Source: Ligula intestinalis
Taxonomy: Eukaryota; Platyhelminthes; Cestoda; Diphyllobothriidea; Diphyllobothriidae
Assembly (NCBI GenBank): GCA_036362985.1
Contig: JAYGXS010000004.1
Span: 44,105,182 to 44,169,181 of the forward strand
Length of the DNA: 64,000 bases
Direction: 5' to 3'
Made by a program: the position numbers and the translations under genes. The notes below the pieces were generated by a model, which saw only the letters and a program-made list of their open reading frames with translations, was not told the DNA's origin and made no database searches. Position 1 is the stretch's first letter; each line of letters begins with the position of its first letter. Shown here one piece after another: positions 19,400 through 31,212 of the stretch.

Positions 19400-20470
19400 G
19401 CACGTCAAATTAGATTTTATGCACGCCAGTGTTCATAGAATTTTGCGATGAATGTGGATTATACTATACTGCCTGCACAGCCCCAAAATATTGAACAGTA
19501 AGGATGAAAGTTTAATACCAAAACGTAGCCTTTCTTCCAGCAAAACATTGAAGATGTGATTCGCCATCAACTGTGCGCGAAAAATAATATTTTTGCTTAT
19601 TTTTTCTATAAAGCATATTTGAATGCGTAAAGACATAGAAAATCTCTTGAAAAATTCGAGCTTCTTAAGCAGTGTTTTTTTAATCGAGTGTCGTTCCTAC
19701 AGGAGATCAAAGTGACGTTCATTTAAAAGCCGGTATCCTGATCTCTTGAACATTTTTAGATGTTACGCCAATGTGATAAATGCTACAATTCCATTCCTAT
19801 TCTACAACCCACTTTCAAATATTGATTAACATCATATGAGATTCGTCACTGGCTATATGCTGAATGACAATGGCATCAGTTCTTGTTTTGTTATTCTGAT
19901 CTTAACTATTTCTCTTTAGCCCTAGTAAAGACATCGGTGTTTTTAGTATACATCAGACACACGACGGTGTATAGACTGGTGAAGACTGCGGTTTAGTCTA
20001 TTAGGACTGAGGATTCGGTTTCTGACTCAACTTCTCTTTGACAAGAACCGACTGGGTCGTCTCTCTACCTCCGACCAACATTAGGCAACATTCACAACCG
20101 AGATTGCCTTGAAAATCATTTTTACGTGTGTTTATAGGGTGCCTTTATGCTTGCTGATGTATAATGAACCCAATATGTACGCAAATATTTAAAAATTTAA
20201 GAGCTTCTATAATGCACTTAATGTATTTTATCCTTGATTTAAAGCAGTTTTTCTAAACACACGTAAACCTGCATATTTTAGAGTCGTGAAAATGCTCATG
20301 ACAGTATCTAAAAGACTAGTTGGCGAGCATTGGTTGACTTCCGATAAATCTGCCCCTCAAGCCAGTACATTTATATGTGAACGGGGTCGAATAAAACCTG
20401 TCAGCGATCGGACAAATCAATTCGAGTTTGCCTTAAAACACAAGCGTGTTGTGAGAATATGGGGAGGGGT
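19400..20470. other. Unassigned interval
   Basis: No supported gene or repeat. Confidence 0.5.
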
Positions 20471-20479
20471 GGGGTAGTA

Positions 20480-20990
20480 AGACGCAGGGGGGATAAATGG
20501 GCGCCAAGGGTTGGCATGCGGTTAGTAGACCTTTGATCACGATGAGCGCGGAGCCTGTGTGAGGTTCTTCTGAGTACACAAGACCGGCTATCGTAACCTT
20601 GTAGCAGCCACTTCGGTTGTTGATAACAGGCATTAGTCCAGTAGCTTAGAGTAGTTCAGTGGGACCTTATAAATCGTACGAAAAGTTTCGTTGATCCCCT
20701 CAAGATCCACGGAACCAAAAAGTGGACGAGAATAGCGCTGTTTATGCTCCTAACCTCGCCTTTTCTCAGCCACACTGGGGTTTTCTCGCATTCTGTGGGA
20801 TAGATGCTGACTCTTAAGACCAATTTAATCTGAAAATTGAGATGAAAACCTGTGTTTACCTTTTCCTCGTAAAACAGAGAATAATATGTGAACCCTTGCT
20901 GCTGAGAAGGTTCATGAGGCAGTTGTATCAGGACGTTTTCTTAGCGTCCGCTTGGAAAAGAGCTTTGAGGAACGCTGTTTTTTGGCAGTC
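20480..20990 (-). mobile_element. Penelope-like element relic, endonuclease end (copy 1)
   Basis: Minus-strand translation in shifting frames gives WLRKGEVRSINSAILVHFL, GINETFRTIYKVPLNYS and PVLCTQKNLTQAP. These align with the GIY-YIG/C-terminal region of the copy at 41.83-42.44 kb (NEAFRVIYKVPPNYA, PVLCAQKDLLQAP). Nucleotide similarity is also clear, for example GAATAATA-GTGAAC and the GCTGCTG-GAAGGTTC block. Many frameshifts; a dead fragment. Confidence 0.65.
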
Positions 20991-22840
20991 AGTATGGTTG
21001 GTTTTCTGGCCGCTCGGAAATGTTCTTTGGACAAAATTGATTTTTTGGGCCCTTCTGGGTATCTATCTCCCCCCCCCCGCCCAACTGCTTGCAAAAATTT
21101 TGTTGTCAAACATTTACTTCGTGGTTGGTGAGTAATAATTTATATGCAATTGTGGCGGAATTGATCAAAAATATCAAATTAAATAAGATTATTTTTGTTT
21201 TAATATGTTAAATAGAATAAAGTTCAATAAACATAAACTTCTGTTACACGGGATACGAATGCTAATCGAAGCCAATTCGACTTTATGTAGGCGGAATTTA
21301 ACGAAAATAGAAATTCTTCCTCCTTTTGGTGGAATTTAATAAAAAAATTAAAGTCAGGCTACCGAAAGTAGTTTTTTATCATAAGTGGACAGGATTTTTT
21401 GGGCCTCTATGATCAATCTTGCCGTTCTTTGTAATAAACATATCAGGATACCCGTTCTCGCGAAACTATTTCTGTATCTCTCTAAGCTCCTTATCGCTGC
21501 TGTTTTACAAACGAAATTTTCTATTCATTGGCTCCAAATAACAGATTAGATTGTGTTTTTTCATGTAGGATAGAAAACTGCCGCGGTCCTTATTTTATCC
21601 AGACTAGGTTTTCTTCTAATAGACTCTGCTTCTGCTCCCTAGAATCGTTTTTATCTGCCTGCTTCATCGAGAACTGCATTTTTTCTTAGATATTTATTTC
21701 CTATAATGCCTCAAGGTCCTCCCTTCCCTAGCTCTACTCGGCCCTGCATCTGGGCAATGGAATTCGTCCTCACGGATTATCTATTTTTGACTCTGTTTAT
21801 TGAAATATTTTTTGAACATCCACTCTTTACTTTGAAGAAGCAGTGCCTGTAGCGTTTTGTCGCTAAAGTGGCATCGCTGTCGCGGCCGGGACCCCCCTGT
21901 AACAAAGTAGAGGAAACAAAAAGGCTGCATCATCCCTTTTCAACACTGTATTGCCAGTATGGAGGCTGCCACCGACCAAGCGGCATTACAAGCCGCTAAA
22001 CCTTATTAGACACCATCGTAAACATGCAGTTGTACTGATATAAGCCTTCCTAGGTAAGGCATAGGAAGGACGACCGGAATAGTGCATACACTTTTTTTCC
22101 ACTTTTCTGATAAACACTTTAGGCATCGTTTGGATTTTTTGTTCGTTTAGTCTATCACCTCAACTCTACCTTTGTACAGTTATCGTGCTTTGTAGCGCAA
22201 TCAATGGATTTGCGCTTTAGCTCGGTTGCCAATAAACCAGCCTAGGTTTCTGGTGCTTTCGCTGACGAGTGTTCGTCGTCCAGTGAGACTGAACGGACTG
22301 CTTTGTTTGTTTTTTCACACGAACTTTAGCTAAGGGGGACAAAAAGCCGTACTTAACTTATGTAGGAAAGTTTAAGGACAACAGAACTGCGGCTAAAGTC
22401 ATTGACTCGCGTGTTTGCATCAGGAGGTAGGTGGGATTGCATGTACAGTGATTCAAGTGCTGCATGCAACAGGCCTAAGTTTGTAAAAGTTTGATCATTA
22501 CTCGCATACCGGTGTGAACGCATTTACGAAAACTTAGAAATAATAATGAATAACATTAGGCAAATTTAAAATTTAAGAGAAATATAAGAAGAACTAAGTG
22601 TTTGTTGCTAAAAATAAAATTTTCTCGATAATTCCCAAGTTCTGGAGACGAAAAAATAGCTATAAATTAGAAGAATAAATTTAAAAATGTTGTTAAGTTG
22701 AAAACTTAAAGCAAACACTTTCTTTATATAAAAGAAACGTTTTTAGTCAAAATATATTTTACATATTACCATTAATAGATAACTATTTATTGAATATCGT
22801 GGAATAAAGTCTGTCATCATTTCGGTCGTTTTCAGTGTCT
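20991..22840. other. AT-rich unassigned interval
   Basis: No gene found. Near 21.14-21.35 kb a phrase like TGGCGGAATTTAA followed by an A-rich run occurs three times in degenerate form. Confidence 0.45.
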
Positions 22841-23165
22841 TCATTGATCAGTTGATAAATTGCGCCTTTTTTCGACGTTTACATCAAAAACTTCAAAATA
22901 AGATAAACGTAAAGAGTGCCGAAAAAATGAGTTTTTGGATATTAGTTCTAATGAAGATGGTCATGCGGCTCATATTTAGAAATGCCTCAAATCAGCAAAC
23001 CGCATTGTCGAGAATGCGGAAAGTACCCAAGATAAATCGGATATTGTTATTCCTAAAATTAATAATTAAATTTTCCATTATAGGTTATCATTTAAAAAGT
23101 GCTTTAATTAGATATTCAGCTGATGAATTGTTGTGTATATTAACTTTTTCCAAAATAATGTTGCA

Positions 23166-23275
23166 ATGAAATTGGAAACTTTTGACAAATTGTTTACTAT
23201 ACCTGAAGATGAACGATTCAATTGGTCTGGAAATGAATGCACTTACTTTTCTCTTTATAACGAATTATTTTCTGT
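23166..23275 (+). CDS. Possible orphan exon, 37 codons with donor
   Basis: ATG at 23166, open to TAA 23277, with a consensus splice donor GTAAGT at 23276. The peptide includes FTIPEDERFNWSGNECTYF. The WSG-E-x-x-x-F pattern is reminiscent of a conserved segment of E(z)/EZH proteins (VEWSGAEASMF), but the piece is too short to assign. Flanking sequence is AT-rich and non-coding by eye. It could equally be a relic. Confidence 0.2.
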
Positions 23276-23318
23276 GTAAGTGGATTAATTCCACGATCTG
23301 TTTTGAGCTTGCGAATGC

Positions 23319-23348
23319 AAAAAATGGCCATATATTTGGCCATTTTTT
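23319..23348. repeat. Perfect 12-bp inverted repeat (hairpin)
   Basis: AAAAAATGGCCA, loop TATATT, TGGCCATTTTTT. As RNA on the plus strand it would be a stem ending in a U-run. It lies 6 bp from a MITE. Confidence 0.85.
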
Positions 23349-23354
23349 GAAATA

Positions 23355-23446
23355 CAGTAGTCGCCGGCTATTACACCCACCTCGGGTCCAGACCAAAGTG
23401 GGCTTAATAAGCGGCGGGCTTATTAACCGTGGGCCGGCGACTACTG
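23355..23446. mobile_element. 92-bp MITE with 14-bp perfect terminal inverted repeats
   Basis: Ends CAGTAGTCGCCGGC and GCCGGCGACTACTG are exact reverse complements. An internal 9-bp stem, TTAATAAGC-GGCGG-GCTTATTAA, nests inside. CAGT-starting termini with this look occur in pogo/Tigger-type elements; target duplication is not clear (ATA / CAT flanks). The class is inferred. Confidence 0.7.
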
Positions 23447-25050
23447 CATGCTTCCAATTTGTAACGGGGAAAAAATGCTTCAAATGCTATTTTCCCGTCT
23501 GTTCCGTTTCTATCTAACGCCTAAGCACAGCGTTCAGTTTACAAAAAGTATATTTTTACAAGACTTACATTCAATAAGGCGTTCTTTACAATACATTCAC
23601 GGTAACATATGAAGACACTTTGTTTGAACGTCAAGGTCAGCTGTGCGATTTAAGCAAAATGCGATGAAATTTTTCATCACCGCATTTTGTGGAAGAAAAC
23701 TTCACAGGTTAGCTTAACATAATTTTAAAACCTAAATTGCTGCTTCTTTCTGAAAATAAATTCGATTCCTTAAACTTGGCTCCACTTCCATGTGAGCAAC
23801 TTCGAACGAAATTTTCCCGTTCTGGAAGGGATAATTTTTCCAATTTTTTTCTACTTATTGTGGAATTATTCCATAGCTCAACTAACAGGACAGCTTTGCA
23901 AACTAAAGCCTTTCTAATTATTAAATCCATTCATTTGGTCAAATAACCTGTCCAAATACATGTTAAACTACCAAGTTAAATTTCGTTATGAAAGTTGCAC
24001 GCACGACTTGCAATACTGTACTGCAGTGGTTGCTGCTGCAACTTTCCCTTCCTCCCCTGGAGTTAATGAGCCTTTAATTATGCCAAACAGCTCTACCCTT
24101 CCGCGCTTGCAGTCCTCACAGCAGACGAGCTGTCGGTTTTTTATGCCCCCATCCTATGTTTTTTTTGGCGTGTTAAGTCCCACATTTTTGCGTCTCTACC
24201 GTCGTCGCCCCCCGCTTGCATTCATCCTTTCATACAACTCCATCTGGTAGATCGTCTGTACACGCCGTGATTCTGAAATTTCCAGCTGTGCTGAATTATC
24301 CGCCTCGAAAACTGTCCTGTGAGCAACGCCCGGTTCGGATTTGTGGTCGATGCTCTGGACCGCGTCTTTCGGCGAGCACAGCCATTATTCTGGGTTGTCA
24401 TACAACTTAACGAGTTGCACTGTTAAACGGGATAAATTGCTTTGCATTAGCATTTGGAATGAGAAATAATGAGGTGTGGTTTGCATTTTTTGTGAAAGTA
24501 CTCCTTTTGAGGGGTGGAGCATGGCCGCTGGGCTACAAGAATTTCTCAGTATCTGCTTGCACAGTGTTGGTAGAACTCTGTTCACTTACGAGACTTATCT
24601 TACCGTCGAGAAAAATCGCCAGTCACAAACCCAGTATGCTGCCACCGGAACAAAATACTTCATTTTTTCCATCGCCGTAATGTATCTTCATATCAGCGCA
24701 AGGAGCAGGGGCATCCACATTCGCCTTTATTTTCCAATGCTGAAAGTCTGTCACCGTTATAACGACTTAAACTGGCATTTAAAAAAGACATCCAACTCAG
24801 TCGAAAGTAGGTGGAACTGCAGAATTGAGTAATCAGTATGGTAAGAAAGGATTGCCACGAGAGGGTTACCGATTTCTTTGTTATATTGGATGTAAAAACA
24901 TGCACTGAAAACTCGACCATTTGGTTTCTTCCGTATTGCGTTGGATGCGGCAAGAATTGAATGAGGACGCTGAGGCCTACGCAATCTGTGGATTCTCCTC
25001 GATATGTCGGTTGGGTATTCAGTCCCGTTCAGGGTCTCTGTCCAGGGATG
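23447..25050. other. Unassigned interval
   Basis: No gene, RNA or repeat that I can support. Confidence 0.45.
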
Positions 25051-25079
25051 CGGGGGAGGTAACAGTTCAGTTGGTCGCC

Positions 25080-25590
25080 CGCCTCAGATACCCCTAGGCT
25101 CAGAATTCTGTCTTACAGAACCGGTGGTATCAGTTTATTTATAGGTCCACCAAAGGAAATTTCGACTCTTCCATGCAAGCGAAATAAAGTCATGGCCAAG
25201 TAATATGTGGGCACATAAATTTGGCAAGATCGATAGCCTGAACTTTTCGTAGACGGCACCTTTGTATTTAATCGAGATGAAAACCTGTTCCTGTGTGGCG
25301 CTGGTTAGAGCGTTAGTGGCCATATATATTTTGGTGCGAGAGTGGTGGATTTTCCAATTATTTTGAAGTACTAACGAGGACGAGACGTAGCTCTCCGAGC
25401 TACCAGTGTCTATTAAGGCTTCGAAGTTAGCCTCATTGACCTGTAGTACAACTACTGCGCTTGAAAGGCAGTCTGGTGCAGTAGCCGATGCGATGGCGGA
25501 AATAGTGGGGTGGGTAGAGGAAAGGATCCTTCTGTTTCGCGAAGTCATACAAACCTTTTGGAAGTGTCCCTTTTTGCCGCATCCTTTGCA
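25080..25590 (-). pseudogene. Retrotransposon aspartic protease
   Basis: Downstream of the knuckles in the frame 25650-25135: EALIDTGSSESYVSSSL carries the DTGS active site, and AHILLGHDFIS is the conserved ILG-x-DF block. The next residues (FGGPINKLIPP, typical of Gypsy protease ends) are in another frame, so a second indel lies near 25.17 kb. Confidence 0.8.
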
Positions 25591-26285
25591 CAACACGTCG
25601 CATGCGGGACATTTGAACGAGGGTGTTTGTCGTACCCACAAAAGAAGCATTTATTGTACAACGAACTGGAAGCTGTGATGTGCGTAGATTTGTTAGTACT
25701 GCACGGAGTTTCGCACACCTCAGTGGTGGCGGTGAATGAGGTTGTTGGAGGATTTTGATAGGATAAAGACTGTTTTTCGGTCAATTCCAACGATCTTGGT
25801 GGATCGAACGCTGTTTGAAAATCCAGGGTTTTCTGTTCCAGCAGTCTTTGTCGAATTTGGTTAGATAAAAGGCCACTAGTAAAGGCATCTCTTATGGCGT
25901 CATCGCGGTTTTTTTGTGCAGTAACTGCTTTGAACTCACAGTATTTAGCCAGAGATTTCAGTTTCTGAGCAAACTGATCGAGAGTTTGTCCACCCTCTTG
26001 TTTACAGGTCGCCAGAAGGTGGCGGGCGAAGATTCCGTTTTTTGCTGTTGAATATAACTCCTTCAGCCCCTTAATTGCATTTTAATTGTAAGCGGTGCAT
26101 TCGTTGATGTACTCCCACACGGTCGGAGAGACGTAGTTGGTCAGGACACTCAATTTGTTCGGCTCTAAGCTTTCGATAGTTGTCATAAAGTTTTCGAATG
26201 TGCATAACCAGTGATTCCATTGTTTGGAAGCTTCCGGAGCATTCGGATCCACATCGAATCGTTCTGGTTTGAGGATTCGATCCAT
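25590..26285 (-). pseudogene. Gypsy-type gag with zinc knuckles
   Basis: True ATG at 26285. It begins MDRILKPERFDVDPNAPEAS and continues KQWNHWLCTFENFMTTIE, a common start of invertebrate Gypsy gag. After the in-frame TAA the same frame runs on through LATCKQEGGQTLDQFAQKLK and DAFTSGLLSNQIRQRLLEQ. The C-terminal knuckles CFFCGYDKHPR and CPACDVLCKGCGKKGHFQ are in adjacent frames because of an indel. Confidence 0.8.
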
Positions 26286-26499
26286 TGTGAGTTATAGGAT
26301 GGGTAAATTGTCGTGATTGGGATATAATCGAGTTATTCAGTACACAATAGCTGAAAAGTCGAGGAGAATGAGAAGCCGAGTTCTCTAGAATTGGACTTTA
26401 CTCATCTTATAATTGTCGTACACGAACTAAAAAGGGATGAAGAGCAGTTAGGATTATATAGGCAAACATCAAGCGTTCGTAAAGAGGCATGTGTGAATG

Positions 26500-26601
26500 T
26501 TAATCAACGAGTGTAAGAAGATAGGGGTGAACGGTAATCAACAAGTGTGATAAGGTAGGGATGAATTTTAATCAACAAGGGTGAGCAGAAAGGGGTGAAC
26601 G
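26500..26601. repeat. 34-bp minisatellite, three units
   Basis: Units start at 26500, 26534 and 26568 with shared core TAATCAACRAG. It lies about 215 bp upstream of the gag ATG, so it may sit in the 5' LTR or leader. Confidence 0.75.
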
Positions 26602-27130
26602 AGTGTCAGATTAGTATTTACTCGACAGCCGGGCGATGATTAAAAGACGATTTGATTGTGCAAAACGTTGGATATGTCGTAGTGCCGTTAGAACTGGTGA
26701 TATTTATTAACGGGTAAGCGATAGGACATTTTCAGTCGTCGATTTTGACGATGCCCATCGCGTGCTTCAGCAAACTGAAGGCAAATGCAGCGATTTACGA
26801 ATGGATTAGTTTTAAGCGGCAGCATACTTGCGTTGCATGTTCCTGCTCTCAACCCCCCTCCAACCATCTGGACCCGGTATCATGACAGAGGGAAGAAAAT
26901 CGGAGACGGAGGAGCACGCAGATGGCTGGCACAGACTGTTGTCCAGCCCACATATACAATAGACTACCTAATTCCTGAAAGGTCAGGGTAAAATAGTTAA
27001 GCGTACATTTGTTCTTGTCATTTCGATTCTTTGAGTGGACCTGATGCTTCAAGAGCCTTTTAGTAAGCAAATCTGCATGTTAACAGAACGTCGAACAGAA
27101 TCTTACTTTGTGGAAAATAAGAATGGAAAA
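26602..27130. other. Unassigned interval upstream of the Gypsy fragment
   Basis: May contain remains of the 5' LTR, but no boundaries are visible. Confidence 0.35.
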
Positions 27131-27134
27131 TCAT

Positions 27135-27290
27135 GAAATATTCGCGGGACTATCAAGCACGATCTGACATTAATGGTATTCCCATTATAAAAATATTTGT
27201 AAAGAAATTTGAACCGAGGAAAGTTCTACTAAGTGACACAAAATCGTATGCTTATGATTGCACCTGGCAGTTCTATTTACATTTATTGTT
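27135..27290. repeat. Dispersed repeat, copy 1 (pair with 36.65 kb)
   Basis: GGAAAGTTCT-CTAA, CACAAAAT and GATTGCACCTGG occur in the same order at 36713-36765. Identity of element unknown. Confidence 0.6.
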
Positions 27291-28405
27291 CACAGTTACA
27301 GCGATTTTTCAAGTTTTCAGAATTTGCGGGTTGTTTTTAAAAAATGTTATGCCTAAAAAATTGTAGTACTTCTCATAGTTGATTAAAGTTTTAAATTCAC
27401 CTAAAGTTGTTGATTACGATTCCAAAACCTTGGTTCATGTGTTGGTGCCGGTTTGCGAGTGCTTCTCAGTCTTTCGTGAAATTTCGGCATATTTCACGGG
27501 TCAGGTCAGCTACTGTAACGGTGATGTCCCTGCATAGTCCACAGTCGCCTATTCGTGAAACTCGACGGCGTGCTGACTCCTCGCCCGAAGGCGCTCCACC
27601 CATCCACCATCACCTGACAGACTGCAGCTGCTGTAGCGGGTTGCCTAGCCTTACCCTAGACCGTGAGAGTTTCAAGTGTTGACCAACATGAAGGATGACC
27701 CGAGTCCGTCACTCGACAAAGCCGTGCACATTTGCTTTCGACTAAGTTTACTGTGACCTCACACTAATTGAACTGAGGTGTGCCGGTGAGGTTATATGCT
27801 GATCGGGGCTGGTACCTGCTACACAGGTCTGAATCTGCCACTTGTTTTAAAACGTTCTTTTCTTGTTCGCCGCACCCTTAATCCATCACGGACATATTAA
27901 CACATATATGGCTGTTTATCTCGTGTAACCTCTGTGTGTGTGTTTTCAACCATCGATTTCGATGAAGCCCACCATATGTAGCAACAGGTTGGTGCAGTGA
28001 AGGTGACTGGCCTCAGGGATAGCAGACGTAGTTGGCGCCAACCGCACTCTTCACCTTCACCCGGGGTCAAGAAGACCAGGCATTGGCCGCATTCTCCAAT
28101 GCAAGCTAGAAATACCGTCTAACTTAGTCTTTAGTGACATTGAACGTTGCGCGGGTACTACCGCTCTCCCTATCATCACTCACCCTCAGTAGATGTCAAG
28201 ACAGGCTCAAAAAAGCCGAGACCGGTACGGATACTACTATTTCTACTACTACTGACTAGCAATATAGCCGAGTCGTAGTAGTACTGGTAATGGTACGGCT
28301 TGCCTTGCTTTCCCCCCTGTCAACTCCATCCACCGGGCTGTGTCCGTTTCTACTTAATTTGGACTGCAAGGACTACGATGCCGCTGCTATGGGTACGTGC
28401 CTGCG
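27291..28405. other. Unassigned interval
   Basis: No supported gene. Composition is more GC-rich around 27.4-28.1 kb. Confidence 0.45.
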
Positions 28406-28482
28406 CAAAAGTGCTAATTCTAGTCATCATACTTTCTAAGGCCAGTATAGTATATTATAATACGACCCGTGTGTGCTTTTAG
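28406..28482 (-). repeat. Inverted copy of the 70-bp core of the complex repeat
   Basis: Reads as the reverse complement of the module at 30466-30526 (GTGCTAATTCTAGT here against ACCAGAACTAGCAC there; GGCCAGTA against TACTGGCT). It is the only inverted copy among at least seven. Confidence 0.6.
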
Positions 28483-28639
28483 GACGTAGGCACCCAGTAT
28501 ACACTCCCAATCTGTACGAGGTAAAAATAAATAGCTTATGGATTAAAATAGAGTGTTACTAAATAATGGCACAAGTTCTGCCATGCCTTTATGTCGTAAC
28601 GTAGCGCCTTTTGCCGTCTTTAAGCTGGCCGTAGGCCTA

Positions 28640-28890
28640 CTACAACTAACTTGCGATGGATAAAGCATAATCGCTGCGCACCGTCTTCCTATACTGCTAT
28701 AATAGCGGGGCATTTATCATTGAACTGTTTCTATTGAACATTATAATTTTTTGCTATTAGTAGGTATAGATACTAGTATTAATGGTCCCAGCCTTTACAT
28801 ACTAATTCTATCAGCAGTTTTCTACCCCTCGTAGTCCAAAACTTAACAAAATCTGACAGCTTTTGGTGGATAGAAGTGAGAGCGTGGAAA
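28640..28890. repeat. Complex repeat module R1, copy 1
   Basis: 251 bp, matching 33658-33908 at about 92% with no net length change. It starts CTACAACTAACTTGCGATGG and ends TGGATAGAAGTGAGAGCGTG. Confidence 0.9.
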
Positions 28891-29636
28891 ATCAGCCATG
28901 CCTATTGCAAATATAAGATGCATGTCTTACCGCTCAGATATTGTTACACTATAAGTCCTACCTTGCTTATTCATTAGTACTGAACCACTGACACAATTAT
29001 AGGATGTAGCAATGTTAGTTTATTTCAAAACAGATTGATCTCCTATTAGACAGGAGACGTCCTCTAAACCTCGAGAGAGGGAGTTAGGTACTGGAAAAAA
29101 TATACTATTAGCCTGAAAAAGCCAAGTGGCCAAATAATCCTCGCTATAGGTTGCGGCTGCATACTAGGTCCCGATCTTACACATTTCAGTAGTCCTAGGT
29201 GGGCGCTGTCCACCGAACGCTACACCCAGTGACCACAAGAGATGACCCTCCTATGGCCCGGACAGACAAAACCCCTAGATGCCATGTCAGGTTATCGGTA
29301 TTCTTGGCACTTAGTTCAGACGCCGAATACTGTTTAGGCATTAGGCAGGCCGTCTTCATTGTTATCCCTATCTGGAGCCGACTCCAAACGTGTATAATTA
29401 TATGCTCTTTGGAGCAAATACGGTAACAGTTTCCTGTGGACTAAACGAACTAAAATCGATAATATCTTCAGCATCACAATTAATGCGCTTTTACTGCAGC
29501 AATGTGCTATCATACTGTTGTCCTCTAGTGCCGAACTTGTAGTGCACATTTCTAGAAAGATGATTATCTCCAAAAATCTGAGCTAGATCTAGGTACATTA
29601 GCCACTTTTTACGACCTAAAAGCATGTAGCCATTTA

Positions 29637-30526
29637 GTTGACAAGGGAGCAGATTGCTCCTCTATTATCAAGAAGACCTCTACTGGGTCCTCAAGAGGGA
29701 GTAAGGCACTGCAAAAGTTTAGCCTATTAACGATAATTGGCAAAATGCAACATAAAGAGTTGGATAGGGTTAAAAGGGCAGAACGCATAAAGAGCGCTGA
29801 TTTGCTGGTTTCGCCACTAATACTAATACTACCAGCATCACTGAAATTGTCCTATTCTTGTTGCATTTGATTTAGACTGTCCTACTGTACCTACCTGATA
29901 CTGTAATTTCGTAGTGCTGTCCTTTAGATTAATCCTTGTATTGTGCTCTCTCCTTACTGTGTTCATCAATCCTACTTTTAAAGGTACTTGCACTATCCCG
30001 CTATCAGTTACATAGAAGAAACACTGCCGCTACCAGTACTATCAGTATAAAGAACTATCAGTAGAATCACGAGTCGTAGCAGAAACAATTTGAAGCAAGT
30101 TAAAAGCCTACCTATCGGATGAGGCAGAATCACCTCAGCTGATATACTCATATTCCCACCTGGCATACTGAATCAGTAAACTATGATTCAGGTCATATTT
30201 CTCAACTATTAGTACTTTTAAAGGAATTTACGAAGCTTCCATGACTAGCTGACTGCTGAAGTATCTTGTTTCATACTAAAGAGGCGACGGTCTACAAGTT
30301 CTGAGCTAAAGCTAGATACTGCAGATGTTGCAAAAATCCAAAATTCGAGCGCGAAACGGTGGTAGACATCAAGCTATTATTGAATGCACGCTCTTAAAGC
30401 CTTCTGTTTACTAACATCCCCATATACGTTATGATTACATACTGGATTACAACTTCCTACATACAGGCCGCATTTTAGCTTGCCACTTACTGGCTTTAGC
30501 AAATACGATTACCAGAACTAGCACTT
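29637..30526. repeat. Complex repeat module R2, copy 1
   Basis: About 0.9 kb, colinear with 31213-32168. Shared words include GAGCAGATTGCTCC, GTCCTACTGTACCTACCTGA, CACTGCCGCTACCAGTACTA and TCACCTCAGCTGATATACTC. It ends with the 70-bp core module. A shorter relative of its first part lies at about 29020-29150. Confidence 0.88.
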
Positions 30527-31212
30527 GGCTACAAACTATAATCCAGACGCAATATGTGAGCCAACTAGTATTATCGACAGGAGGTATAGTCAACTCCAGG
30601 CAGACTTCATATCTCCACGTCCCGGGTACGAACGCGTCCACAAAACCAAATTCACTCGAGCATGCCCCTACCCCGCCCCCTCCCCTACCCTACACTAATT
30701 TTGGCGCAAAGTGTGGTCAAGTAAGGCGTGAAAACCTAGGCAGTTTAGGATCAGACTAGGTAAGAGTAGATAAACACGGGATGTTACGAAAACTCCCTTC
30801 CCTCATATTATCTAGCGCAATTATTTAAGTCGAGCCGTCTAAACGCAGATTGGCAGGCGGGGGGGGGGGGCACGGAATCTCCCTTGGACGCGCAATCTGT
30901 AAATGGATCAGTCTAAGCTTCACCGTGTCATTGGCTATTCACAACCCAATCAGGGCATCGTTCGAAACAATGCTTTATGAAGTGAATTGGTAGACTTCAA
31001 CAGTTATATCGCTCGTGATAACCCCGAACTTGTTGCGTAGTCCGGCGTAATCTGTCTGTACCTGCTGATCTTCAAACCCCTACAAAGAGACCGCATGCTC
31101 ACAAGAGATCCCAAGTGTCCTACAGAATCACCATGTGAAGCCAAGAAATTTGGCAAGCTCATTTTTACCAAGTTATGCTTATTACTCAGCTATTGACACA
31201 GTTAAAGCATAT

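Larger units (their letters stand above)
25060..26285 (-). mobile_element. Gypsy-type LTR retrotransposon fragment: gag and protease
   Basis: Minus-strand order is gag (26285-25600) then aspartic protease (about 25480-25080). RT, RNase H and integrase are not visible downstream and no LTR pair was found, so only the 5' coding part remains. A TAA at about 26079-26081 and a frameshift within the zinc-knuckle region (about 25.61 kb) disable it. Confidence 0.8.

Noticed and set aside
26500..26601. CRISPR-like array
   Set aside because: Only three 34-bp units directly adjacent, no spacers, eukaryotic context: a minisatellite.
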